DNA from: an uncultured Rhodospirillales bacterium
GTDB taxonomy: Bacteria; Pseudomonadota; Alphaproteobacteria; Acetobacterales; Acetobacteraceae
Direction: 5' to 3'
NCBI GenBank assembly: GCA_903835235.1
Contig: CAILMF010000015.1
Coordinates: 310,001-374,000, forward strand
DNA length: 64,000 bases
In this document: in pieces, positions 1 to 9,790 of the stretch
Layout: each line of letters opens with the position of its first letter
Numbering within the stretch: the stretch's first letter is position 1
Program-made: the position numbers and the translations under genes
The notes under the pieces: model-generated
What the model was told of the DNA's origin: nothing
Seen by the model: the letters and a program-made list of their open reading frames with translations, nothing else
Databases searched by the model: none

Positions 1-242
1 ACGCGGCATTTTGAAATTCTCTTTGCCTGCTGCGGTGCAGCACGAACGATAATTCCATCGTGGCCGGATTTGCCGCTGTCTGTTCCACTGGCCCTTCCGC
101 CGGGGGCGCGGCGCAACCAGCGTCTGATCGTCACCGCCGGCGTGAATCACCCGCTCAATCAACAACTGGCGTCCGTCAGGCGCTTCTGTCCGCGGCTGAC
201 AGACGCTAGTGTCCGCCGGCCCTGTTGCCTGAGGACCTTGCC

Positions 243-1550
243 TTGCGCCTGTCTCGCGCCTTCCTGCCGACCCTGAAGGAAACCCCGACCGAGGCGCAGA
301 TCGCCTCGCATCGGTTGATGCTGCGCGCCGGGATGGTGCGGCAGACCGCGGCGGGCATCTATGCCTGGCTGCCGCTGGGGCTGCGCGTGCTGCAGAAGGT
401 CAGCGCCATCGTGCGGGAGGAGCAGGACGCCGCCGGTGCGCAGGAAATCCTGATGCCGACGATCCAATCCGCGGAGTTGTGGCGCGAAAGCGGCCGCTAT
501 GACGACTACGGCAAGGAAATGCTGCGCATCAAGGACCGGCACGACCGCGAGATGCTGTTCGGCCCGACCAACGAGGAAATGGTCACCGACATCTTCAAGA
601 CCTATGCGCGCAGCTACCGCGACCTGCCGCGCAACATCTACCATATCCAGTGGAAGTTCCGCGACGAGATCCGCCCGCGCTTCGGCGTGATGCGTGGCCG
701 CGAGTTCCTGATGAAGGACGCCTACAGCTTCGATATCGACTACGAAGGCGCGCAGAAATCCTACAAGCAGATGTTCGTCGCCTACCTGCGGACCTTCGCG
801 CGGATGGGGCTGAAGGCGATTCCGATGCAGGCCGACACCGGCCCGATCGGCGGCAACCTTTCCCATGAATTCCTGATCCTGGCGGAGACCGGCGAGAGCG
901 GCGTCTTCCTGCACAAGGACCTGCTGGAGTTCGACGTTCTCGGCAGCGCGCCGGACTACAACGGCGACCTTTCACCGACCGTTGATTTCTGGACGAGCCG
1001 CTACGCCGCGACCGATGAGAAGCACGACGAAACCGCCTGGGCGCAGGTGCCCGCCGACAAGCAGGTGAGCGCGCGCGGCATCGAGATCGGCCACATCTTC
1101 TACTTCGGCACCAAGTACAGCGCGGCCATGGGCCTCAAGGTCAGCGGCCCCGACGGCACGATGATCACGCCGGAGATGGGCAGCTACGGCATCGGCGTCT
1201 CCCGCCTGGTCGGCGCCATCATCGAGGCGAACCACGACGAGGCCGGGATCAAGTGGCCGGACGCGGTCGCGCCGTTCAAGCTGGCCGTCCTCAACCTGAA
1301 GCAGGGCGACGCCGCCTGCGACGCCATGTGCCAGCAGCTCTACGACGCCTTCCCGGACGACGCGGTTTATGATGACCGCAGCGAACGCGCGGGTGTGAAG
1401 TTCAACGACGCCGACCTCATGGGATACCCCTGGCAGGCCGTGGTCGGCCCGCGTGGCGCCGCCGCCGGCAAGGTGGAACTGAAGCGCCGGGCGACCGGGG
1501 AGAAGGTCGAGTTGTCGCTGGAGGATGCCATTGCCCGTATCCGCGCCTGA
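243..1550 (+). CDS. proS: Prolyl-tRNA synthetase, short alphaproteobacterial form
   Basis: Class II aminoacyl-tRNA synthetase that charges tRNA-Pro in the cytoplasm. At about 435 residues it is the short form that lacks the YbaK-like editing insertion found between motifs 2 and 3 in the E. coli type. Motif 1 lies around residues 40-75, GPTNEEM near 106, motif 2 ([10 protein letters not shown]) near 138 and motif 3 ([10 protein letters not shown]) near 316, followed by the anticodon-binding domain. The start chosen is TTG at 243, preceded by GAGG at 231-234, which gives the family's usual MRLSR opening. An in-frame TTG at 225 is possible but lacks a ribosome site. It heads a same-strand run with lolC, lolD and dnaE. 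Confidence 0.95.
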   Translation: MRLSRAFLPTLKETPTEAQIASHRLMLRAGMVRQTAAGIYAWLPLGLRVLQKVSAIVREEQDAAGAQEILMPTIQSAELWRESGRYDDYGKEMLRIKDRHDREMLFGPTNEEMVTDIFKTYARSYRDLPRNIYHIQWKFRDEIRPRFGVMRGREFLMKDAYSFDIDYEGAQKSYKQMFVAYLRTFARMGLKAIPMQADTGPIGGNLSHEFLILAETGESGVFLHKDLLEFDVLGSAPDYNGDLSPTVDFWTSRYAATDEKHDETAWAQVPADKQVSARGIEIGHIFYFGTKYSAAMGLKVSGPDGTMITPEMGSYGIGVSRLVGAIIEANHDEAGIKWPDAVAPFKLAVLNLKQGDAACDAMCQQLYDAFPDDAVYDDRSERAGVKFNDADLMGYPWQAVVGPRGAAAGKVELKRRATGEKVELSLEDAIARIRA

Positions 1551-1583
1551 AGCGCGCCGCGCCGCCTGCCAGTGGCCCTGCCG

Positions 1584-2843
1584 ATGAAGTGGTTCAACGC
1601 CTTCGAACGCATGGTCGCCTTCCGCTACCTGCGGGCGCGCAAGGGCGAGCGCTTCGTCTCGGTCATCGCCATTTTTTCGCTGGTGGGCATTGCGCTGGGC
1701 GTCGCCACGCTGATCATCGTGATGAGCGTGATGAACGGGTTCCGCCAGGAACTGCTCGGCCGCATCCTGGGGCTCAATGGCCATATGGGCGTCTACACCA
1801 CCACGGGTGAGCCGCTGCGCGACTTCGACGACGTCACCGCCAAGGTCCGCGCGCTGCCGGGCGTGGTGCAGGCGGCGCCGATCGTCGAGGGCCAGATATT
1901 GATGACCAGCGAATCCGGCGGCGCCAGCGGCGGCCTGGCGCGCGGCATCCGGCCGGCCGACCTGCGTGCCCGCGCGCTGATCGCGGGGAATATCCGCGCC
2001 GGAAACCTGGCGCAGTTCGAAGGTGACGACGCCATCGTCATCGGCACGGGCCTGGCCTTCAAGATGCGCGTCGGCGTGGGGGACCGCATCACGTTGGTCT
2101 CGCCGCAGGGGCGGGCGACGGTGGTGGGCACGGTGCCGCGGGTCCGCGCCTATCGGGTGGTCGCGATCTTCAATGTCGGCATGAACGAATACGACAGCAG
2201 CTTTGTGTTTTTGCCGCTGGATGCCGCGCAGGTCTACTTCCGAACGCCGGAGGCGGCGACACAGGTAGAAGTCTTCGTGCAGGACCCGACGCGGGTGCGC
2301 GGGGTGAACCTGGAAATCCGTCGCGCCCTGGCCGGCCGGCCGGTGCGCATCCTGGATTGGCAGGACGCCAACAGCAGCTTCTTCAATGCGGTGCAGGTGG
2401 AACGCAACGTGATGTTCCTGATCCTGACGCTGATCATCATCGTAGCCGCCTTCAACATCATCTCCTCGTTGATCATGCTGGTGAAGGACAAGGGGCGGGA
2501 CATCGCGGTGCTGCGCACCATGGGTGCCACCAGCGGCAACGTATTGCGCATCTTCCTGCTGTGTGGCGCCAGCGTCGGCATCCTCGGCACCGGCATTGGC
2601 TTCGGCCTGGGCATGCTGTTCTGCTGGAACATCGAGGGTATCCGCCAGCTGCTGCAAAGCCTGACGGGCACGCAGCTGTTCAGCCCGGAGGTCTACTTCC
2701 TCTCCCGCCTGCCCGCTGTCGTGGACCCCAACGAGGTGACGCAGGTGGTGCTGATGGGCCTTGGCCTGTCGCTGCTGGCGACGATCTACCCCAGCTGGCG
2801 GGCGGCCCGCATGGACCCGGTCGAGGCGCTGCGGAATGAATGA
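1584..2843 (+). CDS. lolC: Lipoprotein-releasing ABC transporter permease (LolC/LolE family)
   Basis: Inner-membrane permease that, with LolD, extracts lipoproteins from the inner membrane and hands them to the periplasmic carrier LolA. The protein opens with the family's [18 protein letters not shown] block. One membrane helix follows at about residues 23-50, then a large periplasmic domain, then three C-terminal helices near 270-295, 315-342 and 375-395, the FtsX/MacB layout. The length of about 419 residues is normal. An ATG at 1584 fits the family N terminus; a GTG at 1572 is an in-frame alternative and neither has a strong ribosome site. Its stop overlaps the start of lolD by 8 bp, which implies translational coupling. 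As in many alphaproteobacteria, one permease probably acts as a homodimer instead of a LolC/LolE pair; that is inference. Confidence 0.93.
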   Translation: MKWFNAFERMVAFRYLRARKGERFVSVIAIFSLVGIALGVATLIIVMSVMNGFRQELLGRILGLNGHMGVYTTTGEPLRDFDDVTAKVRALPGVVQAAPIVEGQILMTSESGGASGGLARGIRPADLRARALIAGNIRAGNLAQFEGDDAIVIGTGLAFKMRVGVGDRITLVSPQGRATVVGTVPRVRAYRVVAIFNVGMNEYDSSFVFLPLDAAQVYFRTPEAATQVEVFVQDPTRVRGVNLEIRRALAGRPVRILDWQDANSSFFNAVQVERNVMFLILTLIIIVAAFNIISSLIMLVKDKGRDIAVLRTMGATSGNVLRIFLLCGASVGILGTGIGFGLGMLFCWNIEGIRQLLQSLTGTQLFSPEVYFLSRLPAVVDPNEVTQVVLMGLGLSLLATIYPSWRAARMDPVEALRNE

Positions 2844-3531
2844 CGTGGCCGACCTGGTGGCGCCGCTGCGCCTGGCGGGGGTGCATCGCGCCTACAAGAC
2901 CGAGGCCGGCGAGCTGGCGGTGCTGACCGGCGCCGACCTGGTGCTGGCGGGCGGCGAGATCGTGGCGCTGGTGGCGCCTTCCGGCACCGGCAAGTCCACG
3001 CTGCTGCACCTGGCGGGGTTGCTGGAACGGCCGGATGCCGGCGAGGTTTATGTGGAAGGCCGCGCTGCCGGCAGCCTTTCCGACAATGACCGCACGACGA
3101 TCCGGCGGACCACCATCGGCTTCGTCTACCAGTTCCATCACCTGCTGCCGGAGTTCACGGCGGAGGAGAATGTGGTGCTGCCGCAGATGGCCGCCGGCGT
3201 TTCGCGCAAGGCCGCCGGTGAGCGGGCGCGGGAGTTGCTGGGCAGCTTCGGCCTGGGCGAGCGCTTCGGCCACCGGCCGGGCAAGCTCTCCGGCGGCGAG
3301 CAGCAGCGCGTGGCGATTGCCCGCGCGCTGGCCAACCGCCCGCGGATTTTGCTGGCGGACGAGCCCACGGGCAACCTGGACACCGCCACCGCCGCCAAGG
3401 TCTTCGCGGAACTGCTGAGCGCCGTGCGCGGCCAGGGCGTGGCGGCGCTGGTGGCCACGCACAACCCGGAATTGGCGGCGATGATGGACCGCAAGGTGAC
3501 GCTGCGGGACGGCAAGCTGACCGAGGCGTGA
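2836..3531 (+). CDS. lolD: Lipoprotein-releasing ABC transporter ATPase LolD
   Basis: Cytoplasmic ATPase partner of the preceding permease. It powers transfer of outer-membrane lipoproteins from the inner membrane to LolA. Walker A (APSGTGKST) is near residues 46-55, the ABC signature [15 protein letters not shown] near 151, and Walker B with the following helix ([12 protein letters not shown]) near 171. Ala replaces Gly at the first Walker A position, which is usual for alphaproteobacterial LolD. The ATG at 2836 lies inside the end of lolC, so the two genes form a coupled pair. The 231-residue length is normal. dnaE follows 31 bp downstream. Confidence 0.95.
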   Translation: MNDVADLVAPLRLAGVHRAYKTEAGELAVLTGADLVLAGGEIVALVAPSGTGKSTLLHLAGLLERPDAGEVYVEGRAAGSLSDNDRTTIRRTTIGFVYQFHHLLPEFTAEENVVLPQMAAGVSRKAAGERARELLGSFGLGERFGHRPGKLSGGEQQRVAIARALANRPRILLADEPTGNLDTATAAKVFAELLSAVRGQGVAALVATHNPELAAMMDRKVTLRDGKLTEA

Positions 3532-3562
3532 ATCGGCGGCACGGCGATGCTACATTGAGGGC

Positions 3563-6500
3563 ATGGCCGACTCGTTCATCCACCTGCACACCCATTCCAG
3601 CTATTCGCTGAGCGAAGGCGCCATCAAGGCCGAGAAGCTGGCCGCCCTGGCCAAGGACGCCGGCATGCCGGCGGTGGCGCTGACCGATACCGCCAACATG
3701 TTCGGCGCGCTGGAATTCGCCCAGGGGTGCAGCGGCAAGGGCGTGCAGCCGATCATGGGCTGCCAGCTCTGGCTGGCCCGCAGCGCCACCGACGACCGGC
3801 CCGAAAGCGCCCGCCTGGCACCGGACCCCATCGTGGCGCTGGCGATGGACGCGCAGGGGCTGGACAACCTGCAACGCTTGTCCTCCCACAGCTTCCTGGA
3901 GGCCGATGCCTCCGGCAAGCCGGCCATCACGCTGGACCTGCTGTTGCGGCATGCGCCCGGCCTGTTCCTGCTGACCGGCGGCACCACCGGGGCGCTGGCG
4001 CGGCTGCTGACCGAAGGCCGGCGCGACGGCGCGCTGCGCCTGCTGGCGCGGCTTGGTGAGGCCTTTCCCGACCGCATGGCGGTGGAGTTGCATCGCCACG
4101 GGCTTGAGCTGGAACGCATGGTGGAGCCCGGCCTGTTGGCGCTGGCCGAGGAAGCCCGCCTGCCCATCGTCGCCGCCAACGACGTCTACTTCGCCAAGCG
4201 CGAGATGCACGAGGCGCATGACGCGCTGCTCTGCATCAGCGAAAGCCGCGTGCTGGCCGAGACCGACCGCCGCCGCGTCACCGCGCACCACTACTTCAAG
4301 ACCGCGGCCGAGATGCGTGCGCTGTTCGCGGACCTGCCGGATGCCTGCGACAACACGCTGGCCATCGCCCGCAAATGCGCCGTGATGGTGGAGACGAAGA
4401 AGCCGGAACTGCCGATCTGCCCCAAGGTGGGGGAGGGCATGGACGAGGCGCAGACGGTGCGCGACATGGCCACCCGCGGCCTGGATGCGCGGCTGGACGC
4501 CATGGCCGCCAGTGCCGAGCAGCGCAAGCTCTACCATGAGCGCCTGGACTACGAACTCGGCGTGATCGAGAAGATGGGCTTCTCCGGCTACTTCCTGATC
4601 GTGGCCGACTTCATCCAGTGGGCCAAGGCGCAGGGCATTCCCGTCGGCCCCGGCCGCGGCTCGGGCGCCGGCAGCGTGGCGGCCTGGAGCCTGTTGATCA
4701 CGGACCTGGACCCGATCCGCTTCGGCCTGCTGTTCGAGCGCTTCCTGAACCCCGAGCGCGTTTCGATGCCGGATTTCGACATCGACTTCTGCCAGGACCG
4801 CCGCGACGAGGTCATCAACTACGTTCGCCGCGAATACGGCGCGGATCGCGTGGCGCAGATCATCACCTTCGGTAAGTTGCAGGCCAAGGCGGCGGTGCGC
4901 GATTCCGGCCGCGTGCTGGGCATGCCCTATGGCCAGGTGGACAAGATCGCCAGCCTGATCCCGTTCAACCCGGCCAAGCCCGTCACGCTGGCCCAGGCCA
5001 TTGCCGAGGAACCCCGCCTGCAACAGATGCGCGACGCGGATGAGAGCGTGGCGCGCCTGCTGGAGATCGCCAACCAGCTGGAAGGCCTGTACCGCAACGC
5101 CTCCACCCACGCCGCCGGCGTCGTCATCGGCCGCAAGCCACTGATAGAAATCGTGCCGCTCTACCGCGACCCGCGGAAGGAGATGCTGATTACCCAGTTC
5201 TCGATGAAGTACGTCGAGCAGGCCAGCCTGGTGAAGTTCGACTTCCTCGGCCTGACCACGCTGACGGTCATCGAGAAGGCGCTGAAGACGCTGAAGGGGC
5301 AGGGGATCGACCTCGATATCAGCCAGATCCCGCTGGACGACGCCCGCACCTACGAAATGCTCCGTAAGGGCGACGCCGCCGGGGTGTTCCAGTTCGAAGG
5401 CCAGGGCATGCGCGACTGCCTCAGGCAGATGCGCGTCGACCGCTTCGAGGACCTGGTCGCCGCCGTGGCGCTGTACCGACCGGGACCGATGGCCAATATC
5501 CCCGCCTATTGCCAGCGCAAGCATGGCGAGCCCTGGGAAAGCCCCCACCCGAAAATCCACCACATCCTGGCCGAGACCAACGGCATCATGGTCTACCAGG
5601 AACAGGTGATGCAGATCAGCCAGGAGCTGGCGGGCTACTCGCTCGGCGGCGCCGACCTGCTGCGCCGCGCCATGGGCAAGAAGATCAAGGCGGAGATGGA
5701 GAAGCAGCGCGGCATCTTCTGCGAGGGTGCCGAGAAGAACGGCGTCGAGCCGCAGAATGCCGGCGAGATCTTCGACCTGATGGAGAAGTTCGCCGACTAC
5801 GGCTTCAACAAATCCCACGCCGCGGCCTATGCGCTGGTCAGCTACCAGACCGCCTGGCTGAAGGCGAACCACCCCGTCGCCTTCCTGGCGGCGCTGATGA
5901 CGCTGGACATGGACAAAACGGAAAAACTGGCCGGCGACATGCAGGAGGCCGCGCGCCTCGGCATTGCCGTGCTGCCGCCTGACATCAACCGCTCCGGCCA
6001 TGAGTTCCTGGTGGAGGTCGGGCCGGACGGCAAGCAGGCGATCCGCTTCGCGCTTTCCGCGGTGAAGCGCGTCGGCGCCCAGGCCATGAAGGACCTGGTG
6101 GCCGCGCGCGAAAAACCTTTCGCCAGCCTGGCGGATTTCGCCCAGCGGGTTGACCCCAAGCTGCTGAACAAGATGCAGATCGAGAACCTGGCCAAGGCCG
6201 GCGCCTTCGACGGGCTGGAGAAGAACCGCGCCCGCCTGGTGGCCGGTGCCGAGACGGTGCTGCGCCGCGCCCAGGCCGCCGCCGAGGAGCGCGCCAGCAA
6301 CCAGGCCGCGCTGTTCGGCGGCGCCGAGGCAAAGCCGGACCCGCTGCGCCTGCCCGACTGCAACGACTGGCCGCAGCTGGAACGCCTGGCCTTCGAGGCC
6401 GAGGCGGTCGGCTTCCACCTCTCGGCGCATCCGTTGGATGTGTATCGCTCGGTGCTGCGGCGGTTGGGCGTCACGCCCATCGTGCAGATCGCGGCGCAGT

Positions 6501-6994
6501 CCAAGGGCACCAGCCGCATCAAGCTGGCGGGCACGGTGGTCAACAGCAAGGAACGCACCACCAAGTCCGGCAGCCGCATGGCCTGGGTGCGGCTCTCGGA
6601 CGCCTCCGGCAGCACCGAGGTCACGCTGTTCTCCGAGGTGCTGTCGCGTTCGCGCGAGCTGCTGGTCGAAGGCACCGCCGTGCTGATGAGCGTGGAAGCC
6701 AAGGCCGAGAACGAGTCGCTGCGGCTGACCGCGAATGATGTCGAGGGGCTGGAGAAGGCGGCGCAGAATGTCGGCCAGGGCATCCGGCTATGGCTGGAGG
6801 AGACCGCCAGCGTCGAGCATATCCGCGACGTGCTGCAGGCCGAGGGCAAGGGCCGTGGCCGCGTCTCCATCGTGGCCAGGACCGGTACGGGGCAGGATGT
6901 GGAGATCGCGCTGCCCGGCCAGTTCAACGTCTCGCCGCGGCTGATCCAGTCCATGGAAGTGCTGCCGGGCGTGGCCAGCGTGGAAGCGGTCTAG
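3563..6994 (+). CDS. dnaE: DNA polymerase III alpha subunit (replicative, DnaE)
   Basis: Catalytic subunit of the replicative DNA polymerase holoenzyme. An N-terminal PHP domain begins with HLHTHSSYSLSEG at residue 7. The C-family polymerase core carries the metal-binding pair in PDFDIDFCQ near residue 402 and a further Asp in KFDFLGL near 558. A helix-hairpin-helix region and a C-terminal OB fold (about residues 980-1065) follow. The length of 1143 residues is typical of alphaproteobacterial DnaE and distinguishes it from the shorter-palm DnaE2 lesion polymerase. The ATG has GAGG immediately upstream. Its TAG stop lies in the palindrome CTAG shared with the convergent small gene. Confidence 0.96.
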   Translation: MADSFIHLHTHSSYSLSEGAIKAEKLAALAKDAGMPAVALTDTANMFGALEFAQGCSGKGVQPIMGCQLWLARSATDDRPESARLAPDPIVALAMDAQGLDNLQRLSSHSFLEADASGKPAITLDLLLRHAPGLFLLTGGTTGALARLLTEGRRDGALRLLARLGEAFPDRMAVELHRHGLELERMVEPGLLALAEEARLPIVAANDVYFAKREMHEAHDALLCISESRVLAETDRRRVTAHHYFKTAAEMRALFADLPDACDNTLAIARKCAVMVETKKPELPICPKVGEGMDEAQTVRDMATRGLDARLDAMAASAEQRKLYHERLDYELGVIEKMGFSGYFLIVADFIQWAKAQGIPVGPGRGSGAGSVAAWSLLITDLDPIRFGLLFERFLNPERVSMPDFDIDFCQDRRDEVINYVRREYGADRVAQIITFGKLQAKAAVRDSGRVLGMPYGQVDKIASLIPFNPAKPVTLAQAIAEEPRLQQMRDADESVARLLEIANQLEGLYRNASTHAAGVVIGRKPLIEIVPLYRDPRKEMLITQFSMKYVEQASLVKFDFLGLTTLTVIEKALKTLKGQGIDLDISQIPLDDARTYEMLRKGDAAGVFQFEGQGMRDCLRQMRVDRFEDLVAAVALYRPGPMANIPAYCQRKHGEPWESPHPKIHHILAETNGIMVYQEQVMQISQELAGYSLGGADLLRRAMGKKIKAEMEKQRGIFCEGAEKNGVEPQNAGEIFDLMEKFADYGFNKSHAAAYALVSYQTAWLKANHPVAFLAALMTLDMDKTEKLAGDMQEAARLGIAVLPPDINRSGHEFLVEVGPDGKQAIRFALSAVKRVGAQAMKDLVAAREKPFASLADFAQRVDPKLLNKMQIENLAKAGAFDGLEKNRARLVAGAETVLRRAQAAAEERASNQAALFGGAEAKPDPLRLPDCNDWPQLERLAFEAEAVGFHLSAHPLDVYRSVLRRLGVTPIVQIAAQSKGTSRIKLAGTVVNSKERTTKSGSRMAWVRLSDASGSTEVTLFSEVLSRSRELLVEGTAVLMSVEAKAENESLRLTANDVEGLEKAAQNVGQGIRLWLEETASVEHIRDVLQAEGKGRGRVSIVARTGTGQDVEIALPGQFNVSPRLIQSMEVLPGVASVEAV

Positions 6995-7377
6995 GTGTGC
7001 AGCAGGCCCAGCGACTCATCGCGCATCCGCATCGCCAGCGCCGCCAATTCCTCCGCGGTCCGCAGGCCGTCGGCGCGCGCGGCGGCCAGCATCTCCAGCA
7101 TGGCCCGGGCGTGCTCGGCCGGGGCATCGGCGGCGGCCAGGCGCTGCGCCGTCTCGGTCATCCGCCCCAGCGCCAACCGGGTTACCGTGGCATGCTGTGC
7201 CAGCGCCGCGTCCAGCCAGCCAAAGGCCAGGCGGTTCGCGGCGGCCAGCATCTCCAGCCCCTGGCGCTGTGTCGCCAAAGCGTCGCGCGCCCGGTCCGGG
7301 GGTACCAGCGGTTGCAGGCGGTTGGGCTTTGCATCGGGCGGCACGTCGAACGGCTCCTGCGGATCACCAACAGCCAT
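6991..7377 (-). CDS. Phasin-like small helical protein
   Basis: About 128 residues. After a short N-terminal linker the sequence is almost entirely amphipathic, Ala-rich helix (ATQRQGLEMLAAANRLAFGW and two further blocks), with the QRQGLE..AANR pattern seen in phasins. Phasins coat polyhydroxyalkanoate granules. The start was placed at the ATG at 7377, because the extra 26 residues upstream are basic and unlike the family; no clear ribosome site supports either choice. It converges on dnaE with overlapping stops and is divergent from the kinase gene at 7476. A second PHA-related gene lies at 39704. The phasin call rests on pattern only, so the function is moderately likely but unproven. Confidence 0.7.
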   Translation of the reverse strand: MAVGDPQEPFDVPPDAKPNRLQPLVPPDRARDALATQRQGLEMLAAANRLAFGWLDAALAQHATVTRLALGRMTETAQRLAAADAPAEHARAMLEMLAAARADGLRTAEELAALAMRMRDESLGLLHT

Positions 7378-7475
7378 GGTGACAACGAAGATTTTGCTGC
7401 GCCATCCCCGTTGTTTGGCCAAGCGGGTGGGAAGGATTGATTGGCCCTTCGCCAAAGGGTTGATAAGCTTGGCGG

Positions 7476-9659
7476 GTGTTGAAAGCGCCCAACCTCGTCA
7501 CCAGGCTGTTCCTGCTCGTCGGCTTGTCGCTGGCGCCGGCGGTGCTTCTGCTTGCGGCATCCGAGGTGGAATTGCGCGCCCAGCGCACCGCCGCGGCGCA
7601 CGACCAGGCCCTGCGGCTGGCGCGGGATAGCTCGGCCCGCCTGGGTCGCTTCGTGGAGGGGCTGCGCGAAGCCCTGGTGGTGCTGAGCGAGGCGCCGCCC
7701 GTGCGCTCGCTGGAGCACGCTGCCTGCACCTCCATGCTGGTGCCGCTGCGCAGCCGCTTCTCGGACCAGATCCTGCTCGGAGCCGTCCGGCCGGATGGCT
7801 GGCTGTACTGCACCACCGCGGGCACGCCGGACAACCGCATCTACGACGGGGACCGCAGCTTCTTCAAGCTGGCCATGGAAACCAACGACTTCGTGGTCAG
7901 CGAATGGGAAGTCGCTGCTTCCATCATGCGGGGCGGCACGATCCATTTCGGCCTGCCCATCCGCGGTGCCGACGGCCAGCCGATCGGAGCCGTCGGCGCT
8001 GCCATCGGCGTCGGCTATGTCGCGGGGCTGCTCAGGCCGATCGGCCTGCCCCCCGGTGCCGACCTGACCGTGGTCGACCGCAACAACCATGTGCTGCTGC
8101 GGCTTTCCGACCTGGAGCAGGATCCGCTCATCCTCGGCGAAATGGCGCCGGAATGGCTGTTGCGCCAGTTGCCGCCGTTTCCACCGCCCCCCGGTCAGCG
8201 CGACGACATCGATACCGGCGCTCGCGTGGTCGAGGCGCGCGGGCTGAACGGCAGTCTGCGGCTGTTCGGCATCGGACCCTCGGTCCCCGGTGCCGCCGGT
8301 GCGCTGCGCGTCGCCGTCTCGCTGGACGCTCACGCGGCGCTGGCGCCGGTGGAAGCGGCCGGCCGGCGCGGTGCCCTGCTGATCGTGGCCGGCATGGCGC
8401 TGGCCTTCGCCGCCGCCTTCTTCGGGGCGCGTCGCTTCGTGCTGCGCCCGCTGGCCACCCTGCTGGACGGCGCGGAGCGCTGGGGTGCCGGACAATATGA
8501 ACTGCGGGTCTCGCCCTCGCTGATCGGCTCCACCCCGGAACTGCACCGGCTGGCCGCGGCGCTGGACCGCATGGCGGAAGCCGCGGAAGGCCGCGACCGC
8601 GCCGCCGCCGCCCTGGCCGAGGAACGCGCCCGACTTGGCCTGGCCCTGGAAGCCGGCGGCATGGCCGCCTGGGAACTGGACCAGGCGACCGGCGTCGTGG
8701 TCCGCTCACCCCGGCACGATGCGCTGTTCGGCTACCCGGCCCCCCGCGAGACCTGGGACTGGCGCCAGTTCCTGTCGCATGTCCTGCCGGAGGATCGTGA
8801 CCAGGTGAAGCGGGTGTTCCGCCGCGCCCTGCGCGGGGCGGCACCGCTGACCCTGGAGTTCCGCATCCGTCGCGCCGGCGATGGCGATATCCGCTGGCTG
8901 GAGGCGCTGGGCGCGCTGCACCGGGCGCCCGACGGCGCCGGCAAGTTCCTCGGCGTGCTGTCGGACGTGACCGAGCGGCGCCGCGCCGAGCAGCGGCTGC
9001 GGCTGGCGGTGGGCGAGCTGAACCATCGGGTGAAGAACACCCTGGCGGCCGTGCAGTCCATTGCATCGCAAACCCTGCGGTCGCCGCCGGGCGGCGATGG
9101 CGCGATCCCGGCCGAAGCGCGTGCTGCCTTCGAGGCACGGCTGCTGGCCCTGGCCCGCAGCCACGACGTGCTGACGCGCGAAGGCTGGACCGGCGCCGAA
9201 CTGGGCGAACTGGTGGCCCTGGCCCTGGCCCCGCATGGCGCGAGCGGTGGGGGCGCGCCGCGCCATGTCGCCTACGGCCCGCCGATGCGCGTGCCGCCGC
9301 GCTTCGCCGTACCGCTTGGCGTCGCGCTGCATGAACTGGCCACGAATGCGGCGCGCCACGGCGCCCTGAAGACGCCGACCGGGCGCGTGGAGGTCAGCTG
9401 GAAGCTGGAGCCGCCGCTGCGGGATGGCCTGCCGCCGACGCTGAAGCTGCGCTGGCAGGAAACCGGCGGCCCCGTGGTCAGCGGCCCGCCGGCGCAACGC
9501 GGCTTCGGCACCAGGCTGCTGGAACGGGGGCTGGCGCGCGAACTCGGCGGCTCCGTGCAACTGTATTTCCACTCGGAAGGCGTGGTCTGCGAGATTGAGG
9601 CGCCGCTGCGCCAGCAGAACTTCACCGCCACCGCCGTGGCGGCCGCCGCAGCGCAGTAG
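7476..9659 (+). CDS. Membrane sensor histidine kinase, HWE family
   Basis: Two-component sensor of 727 residues. A membrane helix (about residues 8-28) is followed by a periplasmic sensing region that resembles a Cache domain (residues 30-285), a second helix (about 287-307), a HAMP-like linker, a PAS domain (about 385-505) and the kinase core. The phospho-acceptor is the His in ELNHRVKN at about residue 517. The N box reads LHELATNAARHG and the G1 region LRWQETGG, so both the diagnostic His and the Trp-x-Glu of HWE kinases are visible. The start is GTG 7476 or the adjacent TTG 7479. No response regulator lies in the window, so it is an orphan here. HWE kinases often feed general-stress or light-responsive pathways in alphaproteobacteria; the signal for this one cannot be told. 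Confidence 0.92.
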   Translation: MLKAPNLVTRLFLLVGLSLAPAVLLLAASEVELRAQRTAAAHDQALRLARDSSARLGRFVEGLREALVVLSEAPPVRSLEHAACTSMLVPLRSRFSDQILLGAVRPDGWLYCTTAGTPDNRIYDGDRSFFKLAMETNDFVVSEWEVAASIMRGGTIHFGLPIRGADGQPIGAVGAAIGVGYVAGLLRPIGLPPGADLTVVDRNNHVLLRLSDLEQDPLILGEMAPEWLLRQLPPFPPPPGQRDDIDTGARVVEARGLNGSLRLFGIGPSVPGAAGALRVAVSLDAHAALAPVEAAGRRGALLIVAGMALAFAAAFFGARRFVLRPLATLLDGAERWGAGQYELRVSPSLIGSTPELHRLAAALDRMAEAAEGRDRAAAALAEERARLGLALEAGGMAAWELDQATGVVVRSPRHDALFGYPAPRETWDWRQFLSHVLPEDRDQVKRVFRRALRGAAPLTLEFRIRRAGDGDIRWLEALGALHRAPDGAGKFLGVLSDVTERRRAEQRLRLAVGELNHRVKNTLAAVQSIASQTLRSPPGGDGAIPAEARAAFEARLLALARSHDVLTREGWTGAELGELVALALAPHGASGGGAPRHVAYGPPMRVPPRFAVPLGVALHELATNAARHGALKTPTGRVEVSWKLEPPLRDGLPPTLKLRWQETGGPVVSGPPAQRGFGTRLLERGLARELGGSVQLYFHSEGVVCEIEAPLRQQNFTATAVAAAAAQ

Positions 9660-9677
9660 CGCCGGCGGCGGCATTTC

Positions 9678-9780
9678 GTCGCGGCGTGAGGCGCGCGGAG
9701 TGAGTCGCGGCTTGAGCCGCGCGGGGTAAGTCACGGCGTGAGCCGCGCGCGAACCGGCGCGCCCTGAGGCGCGCCGAACC
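9678..9780. repeat. Four tandem imperfect palindromes, about 26 bp each
   Basis: Four head-to-tail units at 9678-9703, 9704-9729, 9730-9755 and 9756-9780 share the pattern GTCGCGGCNTGAGCCGCGCG plus a short tail. Unit 2 can form a 6-bp stem around TTGA. Unit 4 is GGCGCGCC-CTGA-GGCGCGCC, a perfect 8-bp stem whose arms are themselves palindromes. The array fills the gap between the convergent kinase and SDR genes and probably acts as a bidirectional transcription-stop or mRNA 3'-end structure. Confidence 0.75.
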
Positions 9781-9790
9781 AGCGCTGGTG

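Noticed and set aside
70-276. 68-codon frame before proS
   Set aside because: Overlaps proS in another frame, Arg/Cys-rich, no ribosome site.
3155-6430. 1091-codon open frame on the minus strand opposite dnaE
   Set aside because: Antisense shadow of dnaE in GC-rich DNA; low-complexity His/Gln/Arg composition and no domain.
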